DNA of 64,000 nt from contig CAVSLM010000008.1 of the NCBI GenBank assembly GCA_963728895.1, positions 248,001-312,000 on the forward strand, written 5' to 3'. The stretch is from CAVSLM01 sp963728895. Its GTDB lineage: Bacteria; Pseudomonadota; Gammaproteobacteria; JBBQDK01. A model generated the notes under the pieces. That model did not search any database and had not been told where the DNA came from. It saw only the letters and a list, made by a program, of their open reading frames with translations. The translations under genes were made by a program, and so were the position numbers. Every line of letters begins with the position of its first letter. Position 1 is the stretch's first letter. Shown in pieces: positions 27,053-36,257 of the stretch.

Positions 27053-28207
27053 ATGAACAAACGGGCTCGGGGTTGGCGGCGCGCCGCCGTGGTGGCGCTG
27101 GCCGCGCTGGGATGCGGCGCCGCGGCGGCACAGCAATGGGGAGAGACAGTGACCTTCACCGGCGTCGTCGACGACGATATCTATGCGGCGGGGCGGCGCG
27201 TCAGCGTGCTCGGCGAGGTGAACGGAGACGCGGTGCTGGCGGGCGCCCAGGTGGAGCTGGAGCGCCGGGTTACCGGCGACGTGCTCGCCATGGGTGGCGA
27301 CATCGAGGTGCGCGGTGACGTGGGAGACGATCTGCGCGCAGCGGGTGGAACCGTGACGGTCGCAGGCGGCGTCGGCGGCGACGCCCTGCTCGCCGGCGGC
27401 ACGGTCACCCTTACGCCATCAGCCCGGGTCGCAGGTCGCGCCTGGCTGGCCGGTGGCGATATCGAGGTCGCCGGCCACGTCGGACGCGAGCTCAAGGCGG
27501 CTGGCGGCACGGTGGTGTTGGCGGGCGAAATCGGCGGCGATGCCGAGCTCATGGCCGAGCACGTGAAGCTGCTGCCCACCGCGCGCATCGCCGGCAATCT
27601 CACCTATCGCAGCCCGCAGCCGGCGGAAATCGCCGATGGCGCGCAGGTCGGTGGACGCATCGTGCATCAGCCCCTGCAGCGCCACGAAGCCGCAGGAGCC
27701 GGCGCCGGGTTTGCAGCGGGTGTCCTGTTCGTGCTGAGTCTGCTCGTGGTGGGCGCCGCCTACCATCTCGTTGCGCCCGGCTGGTCGCTGGGGGCGGCGC
27801 GCACCGTTGGCAGCGATTTCTGGAAGTGTCTTGGGCTTGGGCTGGTGGTGCTGCTGGTCACGCCCTTTGTGATTGTCGCGCTGTTCGCCACCCTGCTCGG
27901 GATGCTGCTCGCGCTGATCGTGCTCGCCATTTACCTGGTATCGCTGCTGTTGGGATATTTGACCGGCGTGCTGTACCTGGCAGATGCCGGCCTGCGCCGA
28001 GGCGGACGTGCCACGAATGCCAGGCGCGGGGTGTACATCCTTGCCCTCCTTCTGGCGCTGATCGTCCTGGCGGTGCTGCGGCTGGTGCCGGTCGCAGGCG
28101 GGCTGATCAGTTTCCTGGTGCTGCTGCTCGGGCTGGGCGCGCTGCAGCTGCGGGGCTACCGCACCTACCGGAGTGGCGGTTTGCCCGAAGCCGGTGCCGG
28201 AGGCTGA
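27053..28207 (+). CDS. Bactofilin-like membrane protein
   Basis: A 384-residue protein. Signal peptide to AAAA near residue 27. Residues ~30-190 are bactofilin-type beta-helix repeats rich in G-D/G-G turns (GDVLAMGGDIEVRGDVGDDL, AAGGTVTVAGGVGGDALLAG). Residues ~225-375 hold about four membrane helices (FAAGVLFVLSLLVVGAAYHL, LGLVVLLVTPFVIVALFATL, LIVLAIYLVSLLLGYLTGVL, ILALLLALIVLAVLRLVPVA). The polymer-forming part would face the periplasm. GGGAGA precedes ATG 27053. Function unknown; cell-envelope scaffold is inference. Confidence 0.8.
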   Translation: MNKRARGWRRAAVVALAALGCGAAAAQQWGETVTFTGVVDDDIYAAGRRVSVLGEVNGDAVLAGAQVELERRVTGDVLAMGGDIEVRGDVGDDLRAAGGTVTVAGGVGGDALLAGGTVTLTPSARVAGRAWLAGGDIEVAGHVGRELKAAGGTVVLAGEIGGDAELMAEHVKLLPTARIAGNLTYRSPQPAEIADGAQVGGRIVHQPLQRHEAAGAGAGFAAGVLFVLSLLVVGAAYHLVAPGWSLGAARTVGSDFWKCLGLGLVVLLVTPFVIVALFATLLGMLLALIVLAIYLVSLLLGYLTGVLYLADAGLRRGGRATNARRGVYILALLLALIVLAVLRLVPVAGGLISFLVLLLGLGALQLRGYRTYRSGGLPEAGAGG

Positions 28208-28213
28208 ATTCCG

Positions 28214-28540
28214 TCAGCGCCCGCGCGTCGACGGGGCAGGGGGGAGGACCTCCCGGGTGTCGCGCGCGGCGACTTCATGGCCGTGGCGGTAGGCGCGGCC
28301 CCAGGCGAGCGCTTCCACGGCAGCGTCCAGCCCGGGGTCGGCGGTCATGCCGGCGGCCGCGACCTGATCGCCATAGCCCAGCGCCACCAGCGTGTGCAGC
28401 ACACCGTTGGCATAGCCGCGGTCGTACCACAGCTGCTGGTTGCCGGGCTCGTCCTGAAACCCGGCGCTTTCGCCCCGCAGCCGCTCGACGATTCCGATCA
28501 GTCGCGCGAGCGTATTGCGTTGCAGGCCGGGTAGTCGCAT
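28214..28540 (-). CDS. Hypothetical protein
   Basis: A 108-residue protein from ATG 28540. It contains RLIGIVERLRGESAGFQDEP and QLWYDRGYANGVLHTLVALG, a helical pattern. No known family recognised. It follows the minus-strand gene at 28546 directly, overlapping none of it, so the two are likely co-transcribed. Convergent with the bactofilin-like gene, 6 bases apart. Confidence 0.55.
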   Translation of the reverse strand: MRLPGLQRNTLARLIGIVERLRGESAGFQDEPGNQQLWYDRGYANGVLHTLVALGYGDQVAAAGMTADPGLDAAVEALAWGRAYRHGHEVAARDTREVLPPAPSTRGR

Positions 28541-28545
28541 TCGGG

Positions 28546-28794
28546 CTAGGGATTTTCGGGATCGCAGGTACCCTCGCGCACCCACACGCCGCGCCGACAG
28601 CGCAGCAGCTCCCCGCTGCCGCTGCATACGAAGGTTCCGTTCGCATAGGCCAGGTTGTTGAAATAGCACACCGGCAGGTCCTGCACCTCTTGCGCGAGCA
28701 CTTCGAACTCCTCGTCGGTGTCCTCCATGATCGGCGAGCTCCTCAGCTCGGGATCGGGTGCGCCTACGCGCAGCGGGGTCGAACGTTCAGTCAT
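28546..28794 (-). CDS. Small protein, DUF1496-like
   Basis: An 82-residue protein from ATG 28794, acidic N-terminal half then VCYFNNLAYANGTFVCSGSG, ELLRCRRGVWVREGTCDPEN. The C-Y-x-x-x-x-Y-x-x-G...L-L-x-C pattern resembles the DUF1496 family of small cysteine proteins. No signal peptide, unlike most of that family. Four Cys could form two disulfides. Assignment is tentative. Confidence 0.5.
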   Translation of the reverse strand: MTERSTPLRVGAPDPELRSSPIMEDTDEEFEVLAQEVQDLPVCYFNNLAYANGTFVCSGSGELLRCRRGVWVREGTCDPENP

Positions 28795-29088
28795 TTCCAG
28801 TCCTCCGCGTCTCAACGGGGCAGCATGCACACGCATCGGGCGCCGCAGTGTGGGCCAGTACCCGGGAGCCTGTCCGAGGATTAGGATATCGCCCCGCTTC
28901 CCGGAAGAACACCCGAGTGGTCTTCGCTCGTGCTTCAAGAGTGCCGGCGCGTGCGGTTGCGGCACGGACCGTCTGTCCCATGGCGCACCGGTGAACCGCG
29001 GCGGGTCGATTGACAGCCGTCCGGCCGGGACGCAGGATGCCGTCGCAAGACGCTGGCGGGACTTCCAAGCAGACTGGAACAGCATGGC

Positions 29089-29364
29089 ATGAGCAGCAAG
29101 CACGCGCGATTGTTGGAAGAGATCTTCCGTGAGCCCGTCAGCGCCAACATCCACTGGCGCGACGTGGAGGCGCTGCTGCATCACCTGGGCGCGAAGAACC
29201 AGGGCACGCACGGCGCGCGACTGCACATGATATTGAACGGCGTAGAGGGCATGGTGCACCGGCCCCACCATGGTGGCGCCTGCAGCAAGGACGACATCCG
29301 GCATCTGCGAGGCTTCCTCGCCGCGGCCCGCGTGACCCCGTCTTCTTACGAGTCTCGCGAGTAG
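29089..29364 (+). CDS. Orphan HicA-family toxin-like protein
   Basis: A 91-residue protein of the HicA mRNA-interferase family: LLEEIFREPVSANIHWRDVE, then LGAKNQGTHGARLHMILNGV and a HRPHHGG-containing end. In HicA the active His lies in a G-S/T-H-x motif; GTHG at residues ~42-45 fits. No hicB antitoxin gene is adjacent on either side; the nearest upstream genes are unrelated and the next 220 bases hold none. It belongs to the orphan subgroup and may be solitary or inactive. Confidence 0.75.
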   Translation: MSSKHARLLEEIFREPVSANIHWRDVEALLHHLGAKNQGTHGARLHMILNGVEGMVHRPHHGGACSKDDIRHLRGFLAAARVTPSSYESRE

Positions 29365-29612
29365 ACGAGCAGGACGCGCAGGCGCCCTGCACTTCCTGTC
29401 GGGCGCACACGCATTGCGCGGATCGAAGTGCGGCGCATACGGCCGGCACTCGCGGCGCACTGCAATCCACGACCAACCGGTGGGCACCGTAACCGGCCGC
29501 ACGTTCAAGTGGCTCTTCCCATTGGCCGTTATCACGCGCCCGGACGCGGGTCGGGAACGGCATTGCTGCCGCGCACTGCGTCCATGACAACGCGCTTGGT
29601 CCACACAAGCAA

Positions 29613-29946
29613 ATGGCCATGCACAAATACACGATGATCATCGTGCCAATCCTGTCCGGGATGGTGGGTCTCAGTGTCAACGCCGAAGATGCATCTTCTT
29701 CCGTCATCGCCCTGGCTTCCGAGTTGCAGAACTGGGGGACCGATCCGGTGGCAGGGCAACGAGCCGAAATTCACCGAGTCGTACAAAGGCGGCCAGGGTG
29801 CCGTCCACATCAGCAAGGTCAAATTCGACGAGAGCGCACAGGCCTACGTCGTGCAAGTCTCCGTGCCCGTGCTCGACGCTGGCCACGCCATTGGTGCCAT
29901 CACGGTCGGCATCAATATCGACGAGCTCGATAAGGCGGGTCATTGA
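29613..29946 (+). pseudogene. Remnant of a single-Cache periplasmic sensor protein
   Basis: A signal-peptide-like start (MIIVPILSGMVGLSVNAEDA then SSSVIALASELQNWGTDPV) stops matching at ~29750. In a different frame the C-terminal part of a Cache domain follows: WQGNEPKFTESYKGGQGAVH, ISKVKFDESAQAYVVQVSVP and GHAIGAITVGINIDEL ending at 29946. About 80 residues between these are absent, so this is an internally deleted and frameshifted gene. It ends 37 bases before a chemoreceptor gene, suggesting a former ligand-sensing partner. A weak sigma-28-like site (TCAAGTGG, 12 bases, GCCGTTAT) lies at 29505-29532. Confidence 0.6.
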
Positions 29947-29983
29947 GCGCAACGCAGCTCCGTGACCCAAGGGAGATCCACTC

Positions 29984-31630
29984 ATGCAATTCATCCACAA
30001 TCTATCCCTGCGCTGGAAATTGCTGGTGCCGATCGCGACCCTCGCCCTGTTGCTGGTCGCGATCGGCGTCAATGCCATTGTCGACGCGGGTAATCTGGGT
30101 CACCAGGCGGCAGTACTCGCCGAGCGCCACCTGCCCAGCGTGAATTTCCTCGTTCAGGCCGATCGCGACCTGTACCAGGCGCTCACAGCCGAGCGCAGCA
30201 TGATCTTAGTCGACGTCAAATCGGAGTCTTTTGCCAAGCTGCGCCAGGACCACGACGAGAACATTCAGCAGGCCCGGGAGCGCATCGCCAAATTCGCCGC
30301 GCTCAATCCGTCGCCGGAGGTGACGGCAAAGATCCTCGAGTATGACGTCCTGCGCGAGCGCTGGGAGAAGCTGACCAACGAGGTCGAGGCGCAACGTGCC
30401 TCCGATACCCGGGAGGGTCGTTCCACGGCCATCGATCTCAGCTTCGGGGTGGGCAGCAAGGCTTTCGATGAGATGCGCTCGGTCATCGACCAGCTTACCG
30501 ATGTCACGTTGGCCGAGGCTGCAAAGGCACGAGATGCAGCACAGGAACAAACCGCTTCCGTGCAGCGGCAGAACATCGCGGCCATGATCTTCGGCCTGGT
30601 CCTGTGCGCCCTGATGGCCGCCATGGTGCCAATCGCCGTGCTGCGCCCCATGGACCGCCTGCTGGCCCATATCGAGGACATCGCCGACGGCGACGGCGAC
30701 CTTACCCTGCGTCTCCAGGTCTCGAGCCGCGACGAGCTGGGCCATCTGGCTGCCACCGTGAACCGCTTCATCGAGAAGCTGCAGGGGATCGTGCGCGGCA
30801 TTGCCGCCTCCACGGGTGAGCTCGGCGGCGGCGCAGAGCACTTGAGCATGGTGGCTTCCGAGAGCCAGGTCACGGTGGAGCGGCAGCTGCATCAGATCGA
30901 GCAGGTGGCCACTGCCATGAACGAGATGGCGGCAACGGTGCAGGAGGTGGCGCGCAACGCAACGGTGGCCGCAGACGGCGCGCGCGAGGCGGATTCTGCT
31001 GCCGGTACCGGCGTGGCTGTCGTTTCCCAGGCCGTGCAGGCCATCAGCGACCTTGCCTCGGAAGTGGAAAATGCCGGCGAGGTGATCCAGCAGCTGGAAG
31101 GCGAAAGCGCGAAGATCGGCGACGTGCTCGATGTGATCAAGGGGATTGCGGAACAGACCAACCTGCTTGCCCTGAATGCAGCCATCGAGGCCGCGCGGGC
31201 CGGCGAACAGGGCAGGGGTTTTTCCGTGGTGGCGGACGAGGTGCGCACGCTCGCCTCCCGCACCCAGCAATCCACGCGCGAGATCCAGGCCATGATCGAG
31301 TCCCTCCAGGAGAGAGCACGGCGCGCGGTGGAGGTGATGGTAGAGGGGCGTGGAAAGGCCAAGGTGAGCGTCGAGCATGCGGACGCAGCGGGTGATGCGC
31401 TCGCGCGGATCACGCGTGCGGTCGCCACCATCAGGGACATGAACGCCCAGACCGCGACCGCTGCCGAGGAGCAGAGCACGGTGGCGGAGGACATCAACCG
31501 CAACACCGTTTCCATCCGGGATCTCGCCGACAAGTCGGCGGATGCCGGTCGCCAGACCAGTTCGGCGGCAAAGCAGATGAGTAGCCTTGCGACCGACCTG
31601 CAGCGGCGCGTGGGGCACTTCAAGGTCTGA
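29984..31630 (+). CDS. Methyl-accepting chemotaxis protein
   Basis: A 548-residue chemoreceptor. Membrane helices at ~10-32 and ~190-213 bracket a four-helix-bundle periplasmic domain. A HAMP domain follows (RPMDRLLAHIEDIADGDGDL, SRDELGHLAATVNRFIEK). The signalling tip EQTNLLALNAAIEAARAGEQ then GRGFSVVADEVRTLA binds CheA/CheW. Membrane-bound; signals through the chemotaxis phosphorelay. No other che gene is in the window. A GGGAG lies upstream of ATG 29984. Confidence 0.95.
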   Translation: MQFIHNLSLRWKLLVPIATLALLLVAIGVNAIVDAGNLGHQAAVLAERHLPSVNFLVQADRDLYQALTAERSMILVDVKSESFAKLRQDHDENIQQARERIAKFAALNPSPEVTAKILEYDVLRERWEKLTNEVEAQRASDTREGRSTAIDLSFGVGSKAFDEMRSVIDQLTDVTLAEAAKARDAAQEQTASVQRQNIAAMIFGLVLCALMAAMVPIAVLRPMDRLLAHIEDIADGDGDLTLRLQVSSRDELGHLAATVNRFIEKLQGIVRGIAASTGELGGGAEHLSMVASESQVTVERQLHQIEQVATAMNEMAATVQEVARNATVAADGAREADSAAGTGVAVVSQAVQAISDLASEVENAGEVIQQLEGESAKIGDVLDVIKGIAEQTNLLALNAAIEAARAGEQGRGFSVVADEVRTLASRTQQSTREIQAMIESLQERARRAVEVMVEGRGKAKVSVEHADAAGDALARITRAVATIRDMNAQTATAAEEQSTVAEDINRNTVSIRDLADKSADAGRQTSSAAKQMSSLATDLQRRVGHFKV

Positions 31631-31881
31631 CCCGGCCCACCCGTCATTCGGCGTTCGATTCGATCCCGCCCGCAAGGCTCCGCCGTCACCGTTGACACGC
31701 GTCTTCATTCGAAGCCGCGTGCCGGCTTTTCGCAGTCCCCGAAGCGCTGCATGGGTGCCTCCCAACGCACACACAACGGCCGGCCTCGCTCCAGCGGTCG
31801 CGGCTGCTCTCGTGAACCGGCGCCTCCCTTGCGCTTCAGGGTTGCTCCCGCCACGGAATGCTCATTCCGTTGTCAAGGCGC

Positions 31882-31908
31882 TAAAGAATGCAATGCCGGC
31901 GTCGTTAA
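31882..31908 (+). promoter_or_regulatory. Putative sigma-28 (FliA) promoter for the second chemoreceptor
   Basis: TAAAGAAT, exactly 11 bases, then GTCGTTAA, against the FliA consensus TAAAGTTT-N11-GCCGATAA (6/8 and 6/8). It ends 36 bases before ATG 31945. It lies in the otherwise gene-free gap 31631-31944. Position, spacing and downstream gene type all agree. Confidence 0.55.
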
Positions 31909-31944
31909 GCGCGGCTCCGGCCCCGGGAATCTCAAGAGCAGACA

Positions 31945-33924
31945 ATGGCAATCGGTCTCAAGCGCTTCAGCGTCAAACAGGTACTGGTGGTATCCGCTAC
32001 CGCGCTGCTGGTCGTCTTCGTCCTTGCAGGCGTGCTGATCCTCCGCGAGATGGATCGGGTCGATACGCAGAACTCGACGGCGCATAGACTCGGGGAGATC
32101 CTGCTGGCAGCGAAGGATGCCCAGTTTCATGCGATCCAGGTCCAGCAATTCATGACCGACGTGGCGGCGACCGGAGACCCCTCGGGGCTGCAGGACGCCG
32201 AAGCACATCGGACGGCCGGACACTCCGCCCTGCAAGAGGTCGCGGCGCAGCTGCCCGATATCGCTCCGCGCGTTGCCGATATTGCGGCGGGTCTGGATCG
32301 GCTGGACGCCGTCGGTGCGGCCATGGTGAAGGTCTACCTCGGTCAGGGCCGGGAGGCGGGCAACGAGCTGATGAAAAAACCGGACACCGGCTTCGACGAT
32401 ACCGTTGCTTCCGTCAGCGGGCAGCTCGAGCATCTGGTGGCCGACCTTCAGCAGGCCAGGAACCGGCAACTGGATGCGGTGCAGCAATCCTATCGTCACG
32501 CGGAATTCGCAACGGTCGGTGCCCTGGTCGTGCTGCTGGCGCTGTTCGTCGTGGTGATGGGGCTGGTGTATCGCAAGACCATCGGGCGACTCGCGGGCCT
32601 GCAATCCGTGCTGCGCGACATTGCCGACGGCGAGGGTAACCTCACGGTACGGGTGGATGAGTCCGGTGAGGACGAGATCGCCGACCTGGGACGGAGCTTC
32701 AACCGTTTCACGAAGAAGATCGCCGCGCTGGTTGCCGAAGTCGCCGGCGCGGTCACCCGTCTCAGCGTGGCCGGCGACCAGGTATCGAACCATACTCGTG
32801 CCAGCGCCACCGGCGTGCAGCGCATGCAAAGCGACAGCGAGCAGGTGGCCACCGCGATGAACGAGATGAGCGCCACGGTCCACGAGGTGGCGCGTAACGC
32901 CGCCAATGCCGCCCAGGCAACGCGCGAAGCGGATACGGAAACCGAGCTGGGTCGCCGGATCATGCAGGAGATGCTGGGGTCCGTCGGCGCGCTGGAGCGA
33001 TCCATGCAGAATACCGGCGAGGTGATCGCCAATCTGCGGCGCGATGCCGAGAACATCGGCGGCATCCTGGACGTGATCAGCGGTGTCGCCGAACAGACCA
33101 ATCTTCTGGCGCTGAATGCCGCGATCGAGGCCGCGCGGGCCGGTGAGCAGGGGCGCGGCTTCGCGGTGGTGGCGGACGAAGTGCGCACACTGGCGCAGCG
33201 CACCCAGCAGTCCACCCTCGAGGTACAGAAGATGATCGAGCGCCTGCAGGCCGGCGCCAAGGATGCCGTCGCCGTGACCACCGCCGGTCAGACGCAGGCG
33301 CAGGCGAGCGCCGAACAGGCTGGGCGGGCCGGAGAGGCGCTCGATTCCATCCGCGGCGCGGTGGGCACCATCAACGACATGAACACACAGATCGCGACCG
33401 CTGCCGAAGAGCACGCGGCCGTGGCGGAGGACGTGAACCGCAACATGCAGCACATCGCCCAGGTCGTACAGGAGGTCGCCGAAGCGACCCGCGGCACCGT
33501 GGGGAGCGAAGGGGAGCTGGCGCGTGTGGTCAGCGACCTCGGGCAGCTGGTGGGGCGTTTCAGGTACGCGAGCGATTACCGCGGCACGCTGGCCAAGGCG
33601 AAGACGGCACATCTTGCGTGGAAGACGCGCCTGCGCAGCTATCTCGATGGCGGGACCGCGCTGACCGAAGCCGAGGCCGTCTCGCACCGCGACTGCGCCT
33701 TCGGGCGGTGGTATTACGGAGAAGGTCTCGATGCGCTGGGCCGGATCCCCGCAATGCGCGACATCGAAGCGCCCCACGCCGAGCTACACCGCCTGATCAA
33801 GGAGGTTATCAAGAACAAAAAGGACGGGCGCATGGACCTTGCCGAGCAGGCGCTCGGCAAGGTCGAGCAGCTGTCGACGCGGATCGTCGGGCTACTGGAT
33901 GCGATCGGCGAACAAGCGGCCTAG
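31945..33924 (+). CDS. Methyl-accepting chemotaxis protein with C-terminal CZB domain
   Basis: A 659-residue chemoreceptor. Membrane helices at ~14-35 and ~190-210, periplasmic helical sensor between, HAMP (RLAGLQSVLRDIADGEGNLT), signalling tip EQTNLLALNAAIEAARAGEQ. Residues ~550-655 are a chemoreceptor zinc-binding (CZB) domain: HLAWKTRLRSYLDGG, SHRDCAFGRWYYGEG and a later HAELHRLI, supplying the conserved H-H-C-H zinc ligands. CZB receptors sense zinc or hypochlorite-type oxidants. It is not overlapping the preceding receptor and has its own promoter site. Confidence 0.95.
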   Translation: MAIGLKRFSVKQVLVVSATALLVVFVLAGVLILREMDRVDTQNSTAHRLGEILLAAKDAQFHAIQVQQFMTDVAATGDPSGLQDAEAHRTAGHSALQEVAAQLPDIAPRVADIAAGLDRLDAVGAAMVKVYLGQGREAGNELMKKPDTGFDDTVASVSGQLEHLVADLQQARNRQLDAVQQSYRHAEFATVGALVVLLALFVVVMGLVYRKTIGRLAGLQSVLRDIADGEGNLTVRVDESGEDEIADLGRSFNRFTKKIAALVAEVAGAVTRLSVAGDQVSNHTRASATGVQRMQSDSEQVATAMNEMSATVHEVARNAANAAQATREADTETELGRRIMQEMLGSVGALERSMQNTGEVIANLRRDAENIGGILDVISGVAEQTNLLALNAAIEAARAGEQGRGFAVVADEVRTLAQRTQQSTLEVQKMIERLQAGAKDAVAVTTAGQTQAQASAEQAGRAGEALDSIRGAVGTINDMNTQIATAAEEHAAVAEDVNRNMQHIAQVVQEVAEATRGTVGSEGELARVVSDLGQLVGRFRYASDYRGTLAKAKTAHLAWKTRLRSYLDGGTALTEAEAVSHRDCAFGRWYYGEGLDALGRIPAMRDIEAPHAELHRLIKEVIKNKKDGRMDLAEQALGKVEQLSTRIVGLLDAIGEQAA

Positions 33925-33964
33925 GAGTGGATGCTTGCGACTGGATGGCGGGCGAAACCACCGG

Positions 33965-34528
33965 TTACGCCCGCGACATGAACGCCCCGGTGACGGTGTT
34001 GACCTTGACGCGCTCGCCGGGCGCGATGTATTCGGGCACCTGGATCACCAGCCCCGTCGACAGCGTCGCCGGCTTGGTGCGCGCGGCGGCGGAGGCACCG
34101 CGGATGCTGGGTGCGCAGTCGGCGATTTCCATCTCCACGGTGGCGGGTAGCTCGAGCCCGAGCACCGTTTCGTCGGCGCTCAGCATGTACAGTCCCTCCA
34201 TGCCCTCGACCAGGTAGGGAAGCTCGCCCTCCAGTGCCTCGCGCTCCACGGAGTATTGTTCGAAGCTTTCGCGGTCCATGAAGGTGCAGCTCTCGCTGTC
34301 CTGGAAGAGCAGCTGCACCGGGCGGCGCGCGAACTCCACCTCCTGAACCATGTCCTCGCCCTTGTAGGTGGCGTCGACCTTCTGTTTGGTGACCACGTCG
34401 CGGTACGTTACCTTATACAGGGTATTGCCGCTGCGCGAGGAGGGCGACTTCACCTGCACCTCGCGCACCAGGCAGGTTCTGCCATCGACGGTAACCACTG
34501 CGCCGCGCTTGAGCTCGCTTGCTTTCAT
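33965..34528 (-). CDS. yeiP: Elongation factor P-like protein EfpL (YeiP)
   Basis: A 187-residue EF-P paralogue with three beta-barrel domains. The tip of domain I reads KSPSSRSGNTLYKVTYRDV: the EF-P Lys is absent and Arg32 sits at the loop, as in EfpL/YeiP where an unmodified Arg is used. The C-terminus PSIRGASAAARTKPATLSTG then LVIQVPEYI is family-typical. It relieves ribosome stalling at proline-containing and other sequences. Canonical efp and its modification genes are not in the window. Divergent from the gamma-glutamyltransferase gene. Confidence 0.93.
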   Translation of the reverse strand: MKASELKRGAVVTVDGRTCLVREVQVKSPSSRSGNTLYKVTYRDVVTKQKVDATYKGEDMVQEVEFARRPVQLLFQDSESCTFMDRESFEQYSVEREALEGELPYLVEGMEGLYMLSADETVLGLELPATVEMEIADCAPSIRGASAAARTKPATLSTGLVIQVPEYIAPGERVKVNTVTGAFMSRA

Positions 34529-34666
34529 GATCGGAGTTCCGGGTAATCGTTCGCGATTCGGCCTGCCGGCGCATCGGCGGCGGCGCGCGCAGTTCTATCA
34601 CAGGGCGGCTGGCTCCGCCAGCACCGCGAAGCGCTGCCGGTTTACGCAGCTGGGGCAGCGCTCCGG

Positions 34667-36253
34667 GTGCGGATCGCAGTATCGATCCGGTCGCGCGCGG
34701 TGAGCAGCGGCGGGGTGGTGGCAGGCGGTCATCCGGCGACGGTGCAGGCGGGAGCCGAAATCCTGGAGCGAGGCGGCAATGCGTATGACGCCATACTCGC
34801 GGCGCACTTCGCCGCCTGCGTGGCGGAGCCGGTGCTGACCTCGCTGGGCGGTGGCGGCTTCCTGCTCGCCCATACGGCGGCGGGCGCGGACGTCCTCTAC
34901 GATTTCTTCGTCGAGACCCCGATGCGTTGTCGCAACCTGCACGACGTCGACTTTCGTCCCATCCACGCGGACTTCGGCACCGTACAGCAGGAGTTCCACA
35001 TCGGCCGTGGTGCCATCGCCACGCCCGGCATCGTGAAGGGTTTGTTCGAAGTGCACCGTGACCTCGCCTCTCTGTCCATGCCGGCGCTGGTCGCACCGGC
35101 GGTGCGGCTCGCGCGCGAGGGCATCACGCTGAATGCCCTGCAGGCGTACATCTTCGACGTGGTGCGTCCCATCTATCTCGCCACACCCGAGGCCCGCCGG
35201 ACCTACGGCAGTACGACGGGTGACCGCCTGCCGGCAGCCGGAGAGCGCCTGTGCCAGCCCGCGGTGGCCGAGACGCTGGAGCGACTGGCCGAGGAGGGAG
35301 ACGAGCTCTTTTACCGCGGGGCGATCGCGGAGCGGATTGTCGCGCTGTGTGCGCAGGGCGGCCATCTCACGGGAGAGGATCTCGAAGGCTACCAGGTGCA
35401 CAAGCGCACGCCGCTGCAGCTGCGCTACCGTGGCGCGCAAGTGCTGACCAACCCGCCGCCATCTTCCGGCGGTACGCTCATCGGGTTCGCGCTGGGATTG
35501 CTGGAAGCTACGGAGGTCGCGGCGCTCGGCTTCGGCAGCGCGGCCCATCTGGAGCTGCTCGCCACGGTCATGGCGCTCACCGGGGCTGCACGCCTCGAGC
35601 ACGCGGTCGGCACCGAATCGGCCGCGGCGGGGTTGCTGCGACTGCTCGAGCCCGAAGCGCTGGCGCGCTATCGCGAACAGGTAAGGGGAAGACGCAGCGC
35701 GCGGCGTGGCACCACACACGTGAGTGTGATGGATGGGATCGGGAATATCGCGAGCTTGAGCGTCAGCAACGGCGAAGGCTGCGGGGACCTGGTGCCGGGA
35801 ACAGGCATCATGCTGAACAACATGCTGGGCGAAGAGGACCTCAACCCGCAGGGATTTCACCGCTGGGCGCTGCGCGAGCGGCTGACCTCGATGATGGCTC
35901 CGAGCATCGTGCTGTGTCCCGATGGCACCGCCGTAGCCATCGGATCGGGAGGTTCCAACCGTTTGCGCACCGCCATCCTGCAGGTGCTGGTGAATCTGAT
36001 CGACTTCGGCCTGCCGCTGGCCGAGGCGGTCGATGCGCCGCGCCTGCACGTGGAATCGGAGCAGCTGAACGTGGAAGGCGGCTTCGAGCCCACCGCTCTG
36101 TGTTCACTGCTGGCGCTTTATCCGCGGCACCGCGTATGGGAAGGGCGCAATCTGTTCTTCGGTGGTACCCACACCGTGGAGCGCAGTGCCGCCGGTTTCT
36201 CCGGCGCCGGGGATCCGCGCCGCGGCGGAGTGGCACAGGTCGTGAACTTCTGA
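34667..36253 (+). CDS. ggt: Gamma-glutamyltransferase family protein
   Basis: A 528-residue Ntn-hydrolase. The self-cleavage site and nucleophile are in RGTTHVSVMDGIGNIASLSV (Thr349 would become the first residue of the small subunit). N-terminal VVAGGHPATVQAGAEILERG and C-terminal AIGSGGSNRLRTAILQVLVN are family blocks. No signal peptide is seen from either candidate start (GTG 34667 or GTG 34700), so it may be cytoplasmic, unlike E. coli Ggt. It would transfer or hydrolyse gamma-glutamyl groups, for example from glutathione; gshA lies 8 kb away. Confidence 0.85.
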   Translation: MRIAVSIRSRAVSSGGVVAGGHPATVQAGAEILERGGNAYDAILAAHFAACVAEPVLTSLGGGGFLLAHTAAGADVLYDFFVETPMRCRNLHDVDFRPIHADFGTVQQEFHIGRGAIATPGIVKGLFEVHRDLASLSMPALVAPAVRLAREGITLNALQAYIFDVVRPIYLATPEARRTYGSTTGDRLPAAGERLCQPAVAETLERLAEEGDELFYRGAIAERIVALCAQGGHLTGEDLEGYQVHKRTPLQLRYRGAQVLTNPPPSSGGTLIGFALGLLEATEVAALGFGSAAHLELLATVMALTGAARLEHAVGTESAAAGLLRLLEPEALARYREQVRGRRSARRGTTHVSVMDGIGNIASLSVSNGEGCGDLVPGTGIMLNNMLGEEDLNPQGFHRWALRERLTSMMAPSIVLCPDGTAVAIGSGGSNRLRTAILQVLVNLIDFGLPLAEAVDAPRLHVESEQLNVEGGFEPTALCSLLALYPRHRVWEGRNLFFGGTHTVERSAAGFSGAGDPRRGGVAQVVNF

Positions 36254-36257
36254 GCCG

